Part shown: positions 54,960-64,000 of the stretch, piece after piece | Layout: each line of letters begins with the position of its first letter | Numbering within the stretch: the stretch's first letter is position 1 | Assembly (NCBI GenBank): GCA_949126835.1 | Contig: OX421503.1 | Span: 765,001-829,000, forward strand | DNA length: 64,000 bases | Reading direction: 5' to 3' | From: Anisus vortex | Taxonomy: Eukaryota > Mollusca > Gastropoda > Planorbidae | Translations under genes and position numbers: made by a program | The notes under the pieces: generated by a model | Database searches by the model: none | Told to the model about the DNA's origin: nothing | What the model saw: the letters and a program-made list of their open reading frames with translations, nothing else

Positions 54960-56312
54960 CTGTTCTAAGAAATCATTGACTCCACGACTATGGGCGATGT
55001 GGGCCGCATTTCTTTTGAGTTTCTTGACCCTGTGTTGCACACTTCTTCTGTCTGCTTGCTGTCTTTCTGCACTCTGGCACAGTGTAGAATAGCACCTTGC
55101 TTCTTGGTAAGGATCCAACAATATTTCTTCATGTGGCCCTCTTTCTTGCAGTTGAAACATACCACCTTTGCTTTATTTACATCTGTCTGCATCCCTAAAT
55201 GAACTAAGTTACTATTATTATTTACACTACTGTTCTTATTATTGTTTTCAATTGTCACTTTCGGTTTACTAGCCTCCTTGGGCTCTTGTTTGTGCACTTT
55301 GGGTTTTTCAGCATAATATGGCTTTATGCTAGCCTGAATTATGGCATAGTTATCTGCCAATCTAGCAGCTACATGCACATCTTCAACCCCTTGGTCTGAG
55401 ATGTGAGTTTTAATATCCACTCGAATACAATCATTGAATTCCTCAAACAATATTAGGTTCTTGAGTTTATCAAACTCACTTACATTCTGTGACCTTAGCC
55501 ACTGTTCTAACATTTTCTCCTTTTGTCTCAAAAAGTCTACATGAGTTTGATCATATGTCTTATTTCTGTCTCTAAATAGCTTTCTATATTTTTCTGGTGT
55601 CAGGGAATAACTTTTTAGGCACCCTATCTTTGATCACTTCATAGTCATTTATTTCCTCGGGTGTTAAACTCAACACTACGTCCAATGCTTTTCCTTTGTT
55701 GAGAGTTGATCTTAACAATAAGGCCATCTTATCATCAGGGAACTGATAATCTACAGCTATCCTCTCAAAAAGCAAAAAGAAGTCTTGAATATCTTCTTCT
55801 CTGAATATAGGCAAGTGTTGCTTCATTGCGCTAATATCCATACCATTACTGTCCCTACGATGGTCAGGTCTGTTCATGCGTGTCATCTCTATCCTTTCTC
55901 TACTTTCAATCCTGATTCTTTAATTTCCCCTTTCAGTTTCTATCCTAACTCTCCTTTCCATACTTTCTAATTCCATTCTCTTCATAGCTAATTGGAATTT
56001 TAGGTTTTCACTCAACCCTTTATTTTCATCATTGTTTGATGATCTAGATGACATATGTTGTACCTCGTCTCCATGGGCTACCTCACCCCCACTGGGAGTT
56101 ACATTACCTTCATTGATATCGTTTTGGCCCACTTCAACTACATTACCAGTGTTCATGGCATTCTGCCCGTTCAAACATGTCATCATTTCTTTGATCAAAC
56201 GATTACGATTAGGTCTTGCCTGTCCTGCCTCAATCCCAAAGGACTCAGCTAATTCTTTTAGTTCAGCCAATGACATGGCATTAAGTTCCTCACTTGATAT
56301 ATTCGAAGCCAT
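54960..56312 (-). pseudogene. Gag of the Gmr1-like element, interrupted
   Basis: Starts at 56312 with MASNISSEELNAMSLAELKE, a SAP-like N-terminal helix (LAELKELAESFGI), then an acidic linker and helical segment. A TAA at 55922-55920 and a frame shift near 55580 break the frame; the next pieces are 55886-55584 (HLPIFREEDIQDFFLLFERI, KMALLLRSTLNKGKALDVVL) and 55531-54965 (LKNLILFEEFNDCIRVDIKT), ending with the zinc knuckle CFNCKKEGHMKKYC (C-x2-C-x4-H-x4-C). The order and SCAN-like capsid style fit Gmr1/412-type gag proteins. Confidence 0.8.
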
Positions 56313-56599
56313 AGTATAGCGTTCGTAATATTTGTGATAGTAGAGTAATATATATGGTATAGTAAAATATAAAGTCCCAACTTAAGATTTGTCCAGAAAT
56401 TTGCACACTATAATATTACACACTTCGTGGAATCTTCGCACTTCCAAACGAATAAATATGCAAACCATTTCTTTCCTCTTATAAAAAAAATAGTTTCACA
56501 GTCCTAGAAAACGAAACTAGTTTGTTGACTAGTTTACACACCTCATTAGTCCTAGAAAACGAAACACAACTATGCCGCTCTCAGTACTACTAATGTCAC

Positions 56600-56843
56600 A
56601 AAATATTTCTAGTCCTAGGTCAGGAAAAATATAACTCAAATTTTCCGGTACAAGCCAACAAATTTTTTCCAATCCCAGGTCAGGAAAAGTAGAACTCAAA
56701 TATTTCAGACGAGATCAACAAATTTTATCAATCCTAGGTCAGGAAAGGTAGAACTCAACTATACCGAACGAGACCACCAAATTTTATCAATCCTAGGTCA
56801 GGAAAAGTAGAACTCAACTATACCGAACGAGACCACCACATTT
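56600..56843 (-). repeat. Tandem repeats in the Gmr1-like leader
   Basis: Four diverged copies of a roughly 62-bp unit with CCTAGGTCAGGAAAAGTAGA and ACCGAACGAGACCACCA next to the 5' LTR. The TGGTGGTCTCG of the last unit, 4 bases from the LTR, may be the primer-binding site. Confidence 0.65.
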
Positions 56844-57551
56844 TGTTACATCCACAATCCCCTTGTGGCCAGAGCTGTGTAGATCTTGCTGATTATTCTC
56901 ATTAGTCCTAGGGGAGACTTTAGTTATTATTATTTATGTTTCAGTATTACACGAACTCTTCTTATAGTCCTGGGTACAAACTCAGAATTTGTGTTCTAAC
57001 AGTTCCTTTCCTTGACGTTAGAGTAGTAGATAAATATTATAGTTTTGTAGACAACACAATAGAATAGTAACTTGACGAGGAAGCTTCAGTCTAAATGTTG
57101 ATACTTTACTTCAGGTGATATGTTCAATATATACAATATATGTATTATGTACAGTTAGAATAAAATAGTGCAAACACAAGCGTCCTCAAAGAAACATATC
57201 TTGAAAACTCTCTGTCTTCCAGACAAACAAATTATTAAATACTATACAAGTGGTGCAAGGGATAGACCCATTACTAGTAGGGGTGAAAATCATGGTATCA
57301 TTACTAAACTCATAACAAAAACGATATGAACTTCCCTATGCAGACATAATGAATCGTTCCCAGACACTCTGAGAATTTGAGATCAACACAGAATCCCAAC
57401 ATTACCTAGAATCTTTTGTCTTCGTACTAAACGTCAGGCAATCGGAAAGCCTAAGCCCCGCCCACCAAATCGTGTGTAGTAAGAAAAAAAGAGAGGGGGG
57501 GAAGAATAAACATTGCGTGTTCCAATTTATGGAAAAACAATATACATGACA
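56844..57551 (-). repeat. 5' LTR of the Gmr1-like element
   Basis: 708 bp; pairs with 44893-45600. Confidence 0.85.
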
Positions 57552-57555
57552 ATAG

Positions 57556-57720
57556 GCTGCCCCTGACCAACTCCAACGGTCCCGCTTTCAAGTCCCAGAG
57601 ATGCAACAGAGCCTGTCTCTCAAGGATAGTTCCCCACAGACACAGCCAATGCTGAAAGGCTGGTCAAATGACAAGATTGCAAATCTAGTTTTTTTCCGAG
57701 ACTATGAAGCTGTGTAAAAT
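57556..57720 (+). pseudogene. LINE C-terminal relic, right part of the split copy
   Basis: Directly after the ATAG duplication the sequence reads AAPDQLQRSRF and, in the next frame, FKSQRCNRACLSRIVPHRHS, the degenerate C-terminal zinc finger of the same LINE as 44560-44892. This shows that the LTR element landed in a LINE copy. Confidence 0.65.
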
Positions 57721-57724
57721 GATT

Positions 57725-58054
57725 GAGTAACTATGCACTGGCTGATACCTTATAACACAGTTGACTGTATTATTGTTATATTTAACATGGAAATTATTGA
57801 TCTGCTCACCTATTTATATATTGATTGGGTGGACTTAGTTATTTGTTTTGAAGATTTTTTTTATTAGGTAGAATGGTTTATAAGTAGTTTAAAAGCGAAT
57901 TTACCTATTAAATGCACAGACTTTTCGGCGCCGCCAAAAGTCAAAAGGCAGGACCAAAGTATTTGCGCTTGAAAGAGAAATTGATTAACTCAGTTCAAAA
58001 TTGACAAAAATAACAAAACAATATTTGTAACTATATTATCTCTTTCCCACCTTT

Positions 58055-58098
<44 letters not shown>

Positions 58099-58950
58099 TT
58101 TTTTTTTTAAATACAACGTGAGATACAAGGTAAATGAGTGTTTTTTCATCACCTGATACTAAATCTATAATAGGCTTAAAAAAAAAATTGCCTAAATTAA
58201 ATTCTAAATAGTATCAGGCCTATTTTAAAAATAGTAAATATCAATTAGAACTACTATATTTAAGGGTAGGGACGGCAGTGAAATTGATCTAAATGCCAGA
58301 AAATTCAATATTTAAGTTTTTGCCTAAGTTGTATACTTTAACTATTCCCAGATCTAAAACATATAGTTTGGAAATTTTAGTAACATTATTTAAATGTATA
58401 AATTGCACTTATAATAGGTATACATCAGAAGTTTATTTTTTTTTTAAACATATTTACACTACAGTAATATAAAAAATAAGTTTAATTATATATCAATATA
58501 CCTCAAATTAAAGGTTAACATCTTGTCTTTGTGGGGGAAAAATCTTACAACAAACCATTAAGAAATAGATGAGAAAATTGCATTTTTCAATTTTACTCCC
58601 AAATTATTTTTTTCCCTAAAATTGTCAGTTTTTCCGGTTTTTCTCAAAATACTACTTTTTTTTCTTCTTTTTGTATTAACTTCCTTATTTATGAACCAAT
58701 CTTTATGAAATTTTTTACATACATTTATCACATGTTATTAATCATAGTTACAGGATGAATTTTTGATATGAGTTATAGTTTTCCTTTAATTAAATTTTAA
58801 TTGTAAAAAATTGCAATTAAATTATTTTTTTTTTCATATGTCCTACTAAGAAATTCATATAAATTTTATTTATCAATTTAACCAAATTTCATCCACAAAT
58901 TTTATAAAGATATAGCTTATAAATATTTCCGCCACATTGCAATACATTAT
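57725..58950. other. AT-rich region with poly-T tract
   Basis: A run of about 45 T lies at 58048-58107, interrupted by one A. The rest, to 58950, is AT-rich with no exon recognised. Confidence 0.5.
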
Positions 58951-59189
58951 CTTGATAAATAATCAAGTTGATACATTTTGTATTGCGTGGTAAATCGTTA
59001 ATCAAAAAATCCAAACTGGCCGCCATTCCCATCACAACCATCAGAAATTATTTTTTTAAGGTATGCTTACTCGGACCTGATAATACTATCTATATACCAA
59101 AAATGGTCATGATGCGTGCACAAATAAAAAAAAGAGCTCTCTACTGGCTCCCCTACCCTTAATAATATAATAAATATATTAAACTATTA

Positions 59190-60325
59190 GGTATTAAGTA
59201 AATGAAACTATTAGTTCTAATCCTAGCCCTATTTCTGGTAAGGGCACTAAAACTACCAAACTATGAATATGATAATGTCCATGTTAAACAGATAATACTT
59301 AACCATCACAACAATAAGGATATTGACAACACACTTATTTGTATCACCCTTTAAAAAATCAACCTAAACCATTTTAAACACAAAATGTGCAGGTACAGAC
59401 AAAATCATTTAGTATTATTGTTGCTCTTGGCTGGTGATGTAGAATCTAATCCAGGCCCAGTCAAGACAGTTAGAGATAGATGTAATATTTGCAGTAAGCC
59501 ATGCACAGCAAAACACCGAGCCATTCAATGTGACACCTATGATGAATGGTACCATGCATGGGTGCATATGAACACCCCAATTTATATAGCGTTAGGCAAT
59601 AAAGACGCCTCTCGGCACTGTGTACAAACTTAAAAGCAATAACGGTTGATTTTGTGCCAACAAAACACACATCAAATACAATTAACAAATGTTGGTTTAA
59701 TACTAAACTAAAAAGACTGTGTAAACAGAAAGAAAATTTATTAGGATCCACAAAAGGAACTTTTACAAATGTAATAAGAATATAAAACTAAAATGCTATC
59801 TCACATTAGTAAGGACTATACTAGAATATGCAGCATCTGTATGGGACCCATCAACTAAAGAAAACATAAAAAAAATAGAACAAATTAAAAAATGAGCTGC
59901 AAGGTTCATAACTAGTGACTATTCCCAATTAACAAGAGTAACACCATTAGTAAAATCACTAAACCTAGAAACACAGGAGGACAGAAGGGCAAAGAGTAAA
60001 GTAGTAATAATACATAAGGCCTTAAACTCTAATTTAGAAATCCAACACAATAACAACCTGTTGCAAAGCTCAGTTAAACATAAAGACAAAAACACTTTCC
60101 TTGTCCCTTATGCGAGAACAAAAGCATATAAGTACTCTTTCTTCCCGAGTGGCGTTCGGGCATGGAATGGGTTGCCTGAAAAAAACAGGAAAACCAATAA
60201 CTTAACATCATTTAAAACATTAATAAAAATGCAAGGCTAGACTCGGACCACGGATGAGCGTAGGACGCAATAATCTTCTTTATAGAAGGAGCGTCTGTAA
60301 TGTATAAGATAAGATAAGATAAGAT
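59190..60325 (+). pseudogene. Internally deleted CR1/L2-type LINE with N-terminal 2A peptide
   Basis: 5' part: a 50-codon ORF at 59202 with a signal-like start (MKLLVLILALFLVRA), then the main ORF at 59385. 3' part: from about 59660 pieces of reverse transcriptase (WFNTKLKRLCKQKE) and, from 59800, the thumb and C-terminus (LEYAASVWDPSTKENIKKIE, a TGA, VTPLVKSLNLETQEDRR, YKYSFFPSGVRAWNGLP). The endonuclease and palm are missing between. The 3' end at 60262-60325 has a hairpin (GACGC..GCGTC) and a (GATAA)n tail. This tail matches the SINE at 34591-34760. Confidence 0.75.
59385..59633 (+). CDS. 2A peptide plus PHD-like finger ORF of the LINE
   Basis: 82 codons from ATG 59385. A hydrophobic N-terminus (LVLLLLLA) runs into G-D-V-E-S-N-P-G-P at residues 17-25, a full match to the 2A ribosome-skipping consensus D-V/I-E-x-N-P-G-P; skipping would fall between G24 and P25. 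A Cys/His-rich PHD-like motif follows (CNICSKPCTAKHRAIQC, EWYHAWVHMN, with one expected Cys replaced by Trp). 2A peptides at the N-terminus of CR1/L2-type LINE proteins, ahead of such fingers, are documented in sea urchins and molluscs, where they may also act as signal sequences. The ORF ends at a deletion, so this copy is defective after the finger. Confidence 0.75.
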   Translation: MCRYRQNHLVLLLLLAGDVESNPGPVKTVRDRCNICSKPCTAKHRAIQCDTYDEWYHAWVHMNTPIYIALGNKDASRHCVQT

Positions 60326-60329
60326 AGCT

Positions 60330-62050
60330 CAATTTTATTTTATTTTTTAAAACTCAATCCAATGGTCATTAAAAAGATTTATATTAAGTATTAAGTGCGA
60401 AAATAGTCCATTTTGAAATAAAGAACTTTATTCTGGTAATAACTAGAACTGAATAATCGTTTGTTTCAAGTATATTGTAGTCCTTTGCTTGGATAACAAA
60501 TATTTACACTATTAGACTTTATCACAAGCCCTTTAAAAGGGATCAAATCGTTAGTTCCAATAACGTTCAATTTACCATTAGGCTAATTACACTGTTAAAT
60601 CAGGCAGAGAGTAGGGATATATAACATACAGTAACACACAAAGCTATTCGGGTGCGTTTTTAACAATTAGTGATATTAGTCTAACCGGGCCTCGTTTTTG
60701 GAAAGTCGATTCACCGATAGCATAATTATAAACTATTAAAAAATATGTTTAAAGTAACACCCTGTATTTTTTCATGTGTAAAATGGCCTATAAATGATTA
60801 CACTCTAATACCGGGTACCATAAGCTTGACAGTAACAATATAAAATAAAAACTAAATACCGAAAGAATCATTATCAATACTGTTTTATTGATACAATAAG
60901 CAAGAACAAAAATTAAATACCGAAAAAAATCTTTCTCAATTTAGTTTTTATTGCATTGAAATATTATTTTCTACCCTTTTTTTATTTTTTACCTTTTTAT
61001 TGTTTGGTATTGTGGTTTTTTTTTCTTTTAGATAGTATATTATTGTTAATTTAATAGGCTTATTTTTAATAACAAGTCAAGTCAACACAACTGTTCGCTA
61101 CGTTTTAATACCAGACGCTTGACAGTTACAATTATTATGCATATGCCAGGTCAGAAACAATTAAAAAGAACAAAAACTAAATACCGAAAAGAAACGTTCA
61201 TTGTATTTATTGTAATAGTCTCTTTTCTTTCACTCTTAACAAAACATATTTTAGTCGTTCGTTTCTCCGTCATTTTGACGGGCATAACCACTAGTATATA
61301 TATAAATAAATAAATATATAAAAAAACATATAAACAAAGTCACGGTAATTATATATGTTGATAATTATATTTTTGACGCGCGCGTAAGACGGGTGTGATT
61401 TTCATCGACAGACATAGTTTAAATTAAATAAAAAGGCATGCTTTTTTTTTAACCCGATTACAATATTTATTTTTTTCTTAAATGTTTTCAGTAGGCATAA
61501 ATAATTATTTTATTTTTAAACTTAGTATAGCTTTCTGTTCATTGTCGCTTATACATTTTAACCCTTACAGTCCCGGGCGCGTATATAGTGGAACTGAAGG
61601 CAGCATAGATAGAAGTAGGTCGGTACGGGAAGGGTTAATCTATAGCTTTAGACCTAAGCCTATGTAGCCTATAATTATTGTCTCGAGCGCGGCCGGACAA
61701 TCTTTTGGTTTAATTTTTAACCCGATTATATTTATTTTCAATTTCGTTTCTAAATGTTTTCAATAAATAATAATGATATTTTTAAAATTATTAGATCAAA
61801 GCTTAGCTCTTTCTGTTCATTAGAGTTATGAAATGTTGATCTGACCCTTATACAGACCTTTTTTATTTTCCCACGGGCTATAAAATTATTATAGTTTTAT
61901 GTTCAATGTAGTTTATAAAATGTGTATCTGTAGCTATAAGCCTATGTAGTTGTTTTTTGCCAGGGTAACGCAGGACTATTTAGGTTAACTTAGGCCTAAT
62001 TGCATTTTTAAAGCTTTCCTATAAAATTTAGTAAAGTACCCGTCGGACCG
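60330..62050. repeat. Diverged repeats with AAATACCGAAA and CTTTCTGTTCATTG motifs
   Basis: GCTTGACAGTAACAATATAA..ACTAAATACCGAAA recurs near 60825, 60905 and 61110-61190. ATAGCTTTCTGTTCATTG recurs at 61515, 61805 and, diverged, 61888, each followed by a similar stretch; another copy is at 25678. No exon was recognised. Confidence 0.5.
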
Positions 62051-62159
62051 AAATGATCCATAGGTCCAATGAAGCAGCGTTCACCAGTTTCTGTGGCCAC
62101 GACATACTAGGGGATTGTGTGAACATCACTATGCACAGTCGCCTTTACTTTACCCCAAC

Positions 62160-62305
62160 TAATGTCAGGTACCTATCAGGTCTGGGTAGATTCAGAGACA
62201 CCATCGAGACCCGCGAAAAAAAAACTAGCCTGCACCAGGATTCGAACCCAGGACCTTCGGTATGCCAGCCGAACACACTGCCGCGCGGCCACCGTGCTTC
62301 CTCTA
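62160..62305 (-). mobile_element. tRNA-derived SINE
   Basis: The minus strand from 62300 reads GGTGGCCGCGCGGCAGTGTG (A-box region) and GGTTCGAATCC (perfect B box at about 62237-62247), then an A-rich run and a tail with CTGATAGGTACCTGACATTA that also occurs at 39090-39230. It lacks a tRNA acceptor stem, so it is not a working tRNA gene. Confidence 0.75.
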
Positions 62306-62379
62306 TAACAGTGGCTATACCGGTGGCGGGTGTGTTATACTCTCACCAATTTGCGTCTACTACATTCGCACATCCCTAC

Positions 62380-62575
62380 ATAGCTACAAACAAGGAACTG
62401 GGCGTTTGTCTGCTTAAATCCCAATCGGTCAACCCTGTCGGGAAGGCTGACCTTATTTCCGACTCTATCGTGGAGAAAAATCTTGACATAATGTTTGTCA
62501 CCGAGACATGGCTACGGCCCGGGGACGACCACAAGATTCAAGATTTTACTCCGGCTGATTATATTCCCCAACATT
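62380..62575 (+). pseudogene. LINE APE-endonuclease N-terminal fragment
   Basis: Reads KADLISDSIVEKNLDIMFVT followed by ETWLRPGDDHKIQDFTPADY. The T-E-T-W motif is the conserved N-terminal block of APE-type LINE endonucleases. The frame stops at 62583 after a junction with an LTR relic. Confidence 0.7.
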
Positions 62576-62832
62576 TACACTGAAGCTTCCTCGTCAAGTT
62601 ACTATTCTATTTTTGTTTCATTGTTTACAATACGATAATATATTTATTTACAACTACAACGTCAAGGAAAGGAACTGTTAGAACGCAAATCCTGAGTTTG
62701 TGCCCAGGACAATAAGGAGAGTTCGTGTAATACTGAAATAAAAGTAATAATAACCAAAGTCTATTCTAGGACGAACGAGAATTATCAACAACATTTACAC
62801 GACTCTGACCACAAAGGGATTGTGGTCGTAAC
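62574..62832 (+). repeat. Diverged LTR fragment related to the Gmr1-like element
   Basis: Its reverse complement runs GTTACGACCACAATCCCTTT..GTGG..AGAG and TTTCAGTATTACACGAACTC, GTTCTAACAGTTCCTTTCCT and GACGAGGAAGCTTCAGTGTA, matching the first third of the 44893 and 56844 LTRs in the opposite orientation. Confidence 0.7.
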
Positions 62833-63099
62833 ATTATATTCTGTAAAATCATAAATTGTATGTTGCGCTTAGCTTGGTTGGACTGAAACGCTTAAAAATG
62901 TAGGGGAATAAATGAATTGTATTTTACATTTTTAAAAGAATGGGGATGTCAATAAAAAAAATTATTGTGTGGGGCCTCCTGTTCCAATGGAACTTGTAGA
63001 AAATGCCTTAATACGCCACTGTGTATGTATACAATAACTTTTTTGCGTCATGTTTTCCTCACTTACAATAACTAATACAGTTATGTTCTCTCATTCCAG

Positions 63100-63305
63100 A
63101 TGGCTTACTTACAGAACCTTTACTGAAGGATTTTGAGTACCATGAGGGCAAAACGAAATGCAGCAAATATCTTCTGCAAGGCGACACAATAGTTGTTCAT
63201 GGCAATGTTACTTTTGTTGATTTAAATTATGTCAAGCTTAATCAGTCAAAAGGAATTTTAAAATTATGGTGGGAAAACAATTCCAGTGACAAAAAAAGGA
63301 AACGA
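63100..63305 (+). CDS. Candidate extracellular exon (possibly gene C)
   Basis: Acceptor TTCTCTCATTCCAG ends at 63099. In phase 1 the frame is open past 63300: GLLTEPLLKDFEYHEGKTKC, then YLLQGDTIVVHGNVTFVDLN and ILKLWWENNSSDKKRKR, with N-glycosylation sites (NVT, NQS, NSS). Donor GTAATT at 63306 is one option; GTGACA at 63286 would keep phase 1. No domain is recognised; the G-D-T..V-H-G-N-V-T-F run resembles a beta strand pattern of Ig-like domains only loosely. Phase 1 fits the signal exon at 42747-42813. Confidence 0.35.
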
Positions 63306-64000
63306 GTAATTGTGCTTACATTATTTTTTTCTATCGTTACCTATCTCGTACTCTCTCTCTCTCTCTCTCTCTATTAATTATATATATATATGTATGTATG
63401 TATTATTATGTATTAAGCATACATTATGTTTGGCTCGTTTAATAAACGTAATATAGAAAAGAGTATTATGGAAAGAAACCAAAAATCTAAATTAAATTTG
63501 GAATCTATATTAAAATTAAGAAAACGAAACACACAAAATGTAAGAGTTAAGATACCATCAATAACATTTTAACAAGTTAAACGTATAACTAATAATTGCA
63601 AATTCTAAGAAATAACACATTCTTGAAACTAGTGGAAAATTAGCTAAAAAAATTTAAATAATTAAATGCTTACAGTAAATATAAACTTTTTACAAAAGCG
63701 AAGTGTACAGAAAACTGAAGCATACAAAAAATTTATACAAAAAAAATATTCCGCACACAAAGACTCCACGGTACAAAAAGATTCCTCAGTACAAAAAGAC
63801 TCCTCCATACAAAAGACTCCGCTGTACAAAAGGACTCCTCTGTACAAAAAGACTTCTCCGTATAAAAAGACTCCTCGGTAAAAAAAAGACTCTCCTAAAT
63901 CTAGAATTGTTCTTCTTATATAGTCTATAACATGGTAAATTCTAGACACGGACTACTCTAGAACATCACATCCTCACTACTAAAAATAACAACATTTGTG
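63306..64000. repeat. Microsatellites and 19-20-bp minisatellite
   Basis: (CT)n at 63349-63372 and a TA/TG run after it; at about 63755-63890 seven copies of a unit close to AAAGACTCCTCCGTACAAA. The small ORFs here are products of this repeat. The rest is AT-rich without recognised features. Confidence 0.7.

Larger units (their letters stand above)
44893..57551 (-). mobile_element. Gmr1-like Ty3/gypsy LTR retrotransposon, defective
   Basis: Two 708-bp direct LTRs (44893-45600 and 56844-57551), each starting TGTTACATCC and ending CATGACA, roughly 97% identical, with 4-bp duplication ATAG. Coding strand is minus. Order of domains: gag with CCHC knuckle, protease, integrase, then the start of reverse transcriptase and the end of RNase H. 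Integrase before reverse transcriptase is the hallmark of the Gmr1 lineage and differs from usual gypsy order. The reverse transcriptase core is deleted, integrase lacks a segment, and a second LTR element interrupts at 47477-53194. The purine-rich GGGTGGGGGC next to the 3' LTR (45601-45612) is the likely polypurine tract. Confidence 0.85.

Noticed and set aside
62229..62303. tRNA gene on the minus strand
   Set aside because: The B box is perfect but the acceptor stem is missing and a SINE tail follows.
62053..62583. 176-codon ORF as a gene
   Set aside because: It runs through a reversed SINE and a LINE endonuclease fragment.

Overview
The window is animal genomic DNA: AT-rich, with few and widely spaced exons that have GT-AG boundaries, and dominated by transposable elements (TEs). 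The mix of TEs (RTE-type and CR1/L2-type LINEs, one carrying a 2A peptide, tRNA-derived SINEs, a Gmr1-like Ty3/gypsy element, Helitron, pogo and hAT relics) and the single-Ig receptor exons fit a mollusc, most likely a gastropod. This is inferred from sequence style; no species is claimed. There are no operons, CRISPR arrays or true tRNA/rRNA genes.

Layout. 1-1.6 kb: LINE relics. 2.03-9.72 kb (+): last three exons of a type I membrane protein gene (transmembrane exon, cytoplasmic exon, terminal exon), whose long intron holds a hAT-like element (4687-8804, 8-bp duplication) with an internally deleted LINE inside. 10.12-10.29 kb: snap-back MITE. 10301-25571: the most unusual object, a 15.27-kb element made of two nearly identical 7.09-kb inverted arms around a 1.09-kb spacer, flanked by a 6-bp duplication (CACTTT). 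It encodes no recognisable protein; it carries promoter-like factor-site clusters at both tips, a 159-bp satellite in each arm and a 122-bp satellite in the spacer. 27.2-28.3 kb: a dispersed repeat split by a CR1/L2-type LINE fragment with 12-bp duplication.

29.6-40.6 kb (-): an apparently complete six-exon gene for a single-Ig type I receptor: signal peptide, Ig domain, Thr/Ser-rich stalk, transmembrane segment and a Tyr-rich tail with an ITIM-type motif. All internal junctions are phase 1. Its last intron holds a Helitron relic and a 4.0-kb pogo/Tigger-like element (32601-36599) that carries a broken two-exon transposase and a separate ORF for an OTU protease plus PHD finger.

42.7 kb (+): a signal-peptide exon that may start a third secreted or membrane gene; a phase-compatible exon lies at 63.1 kb. 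The 20 kb between them is repeats: a 38-bp minisatellite (42.9-44.5 kb), then a three-level nest: a LINE 3' end split by a Gmr1-like LTR element (44893-57551, order gag-PR-IN-RT), itself split by a younger LTR element (47477-53194) with a fused gag-PR-RT ORF. Both LTR elements lack the reverse transcriptase core. 59.2-60.3 kb (+): LINE with an N-terminal 2A peptide and PHD-like finger, whose 3' tail matches the SINE sitting in the pogo transposase. 60.3-64 kb: diverged repeats, SINE and LTR relics and the candidate exon at 63100.
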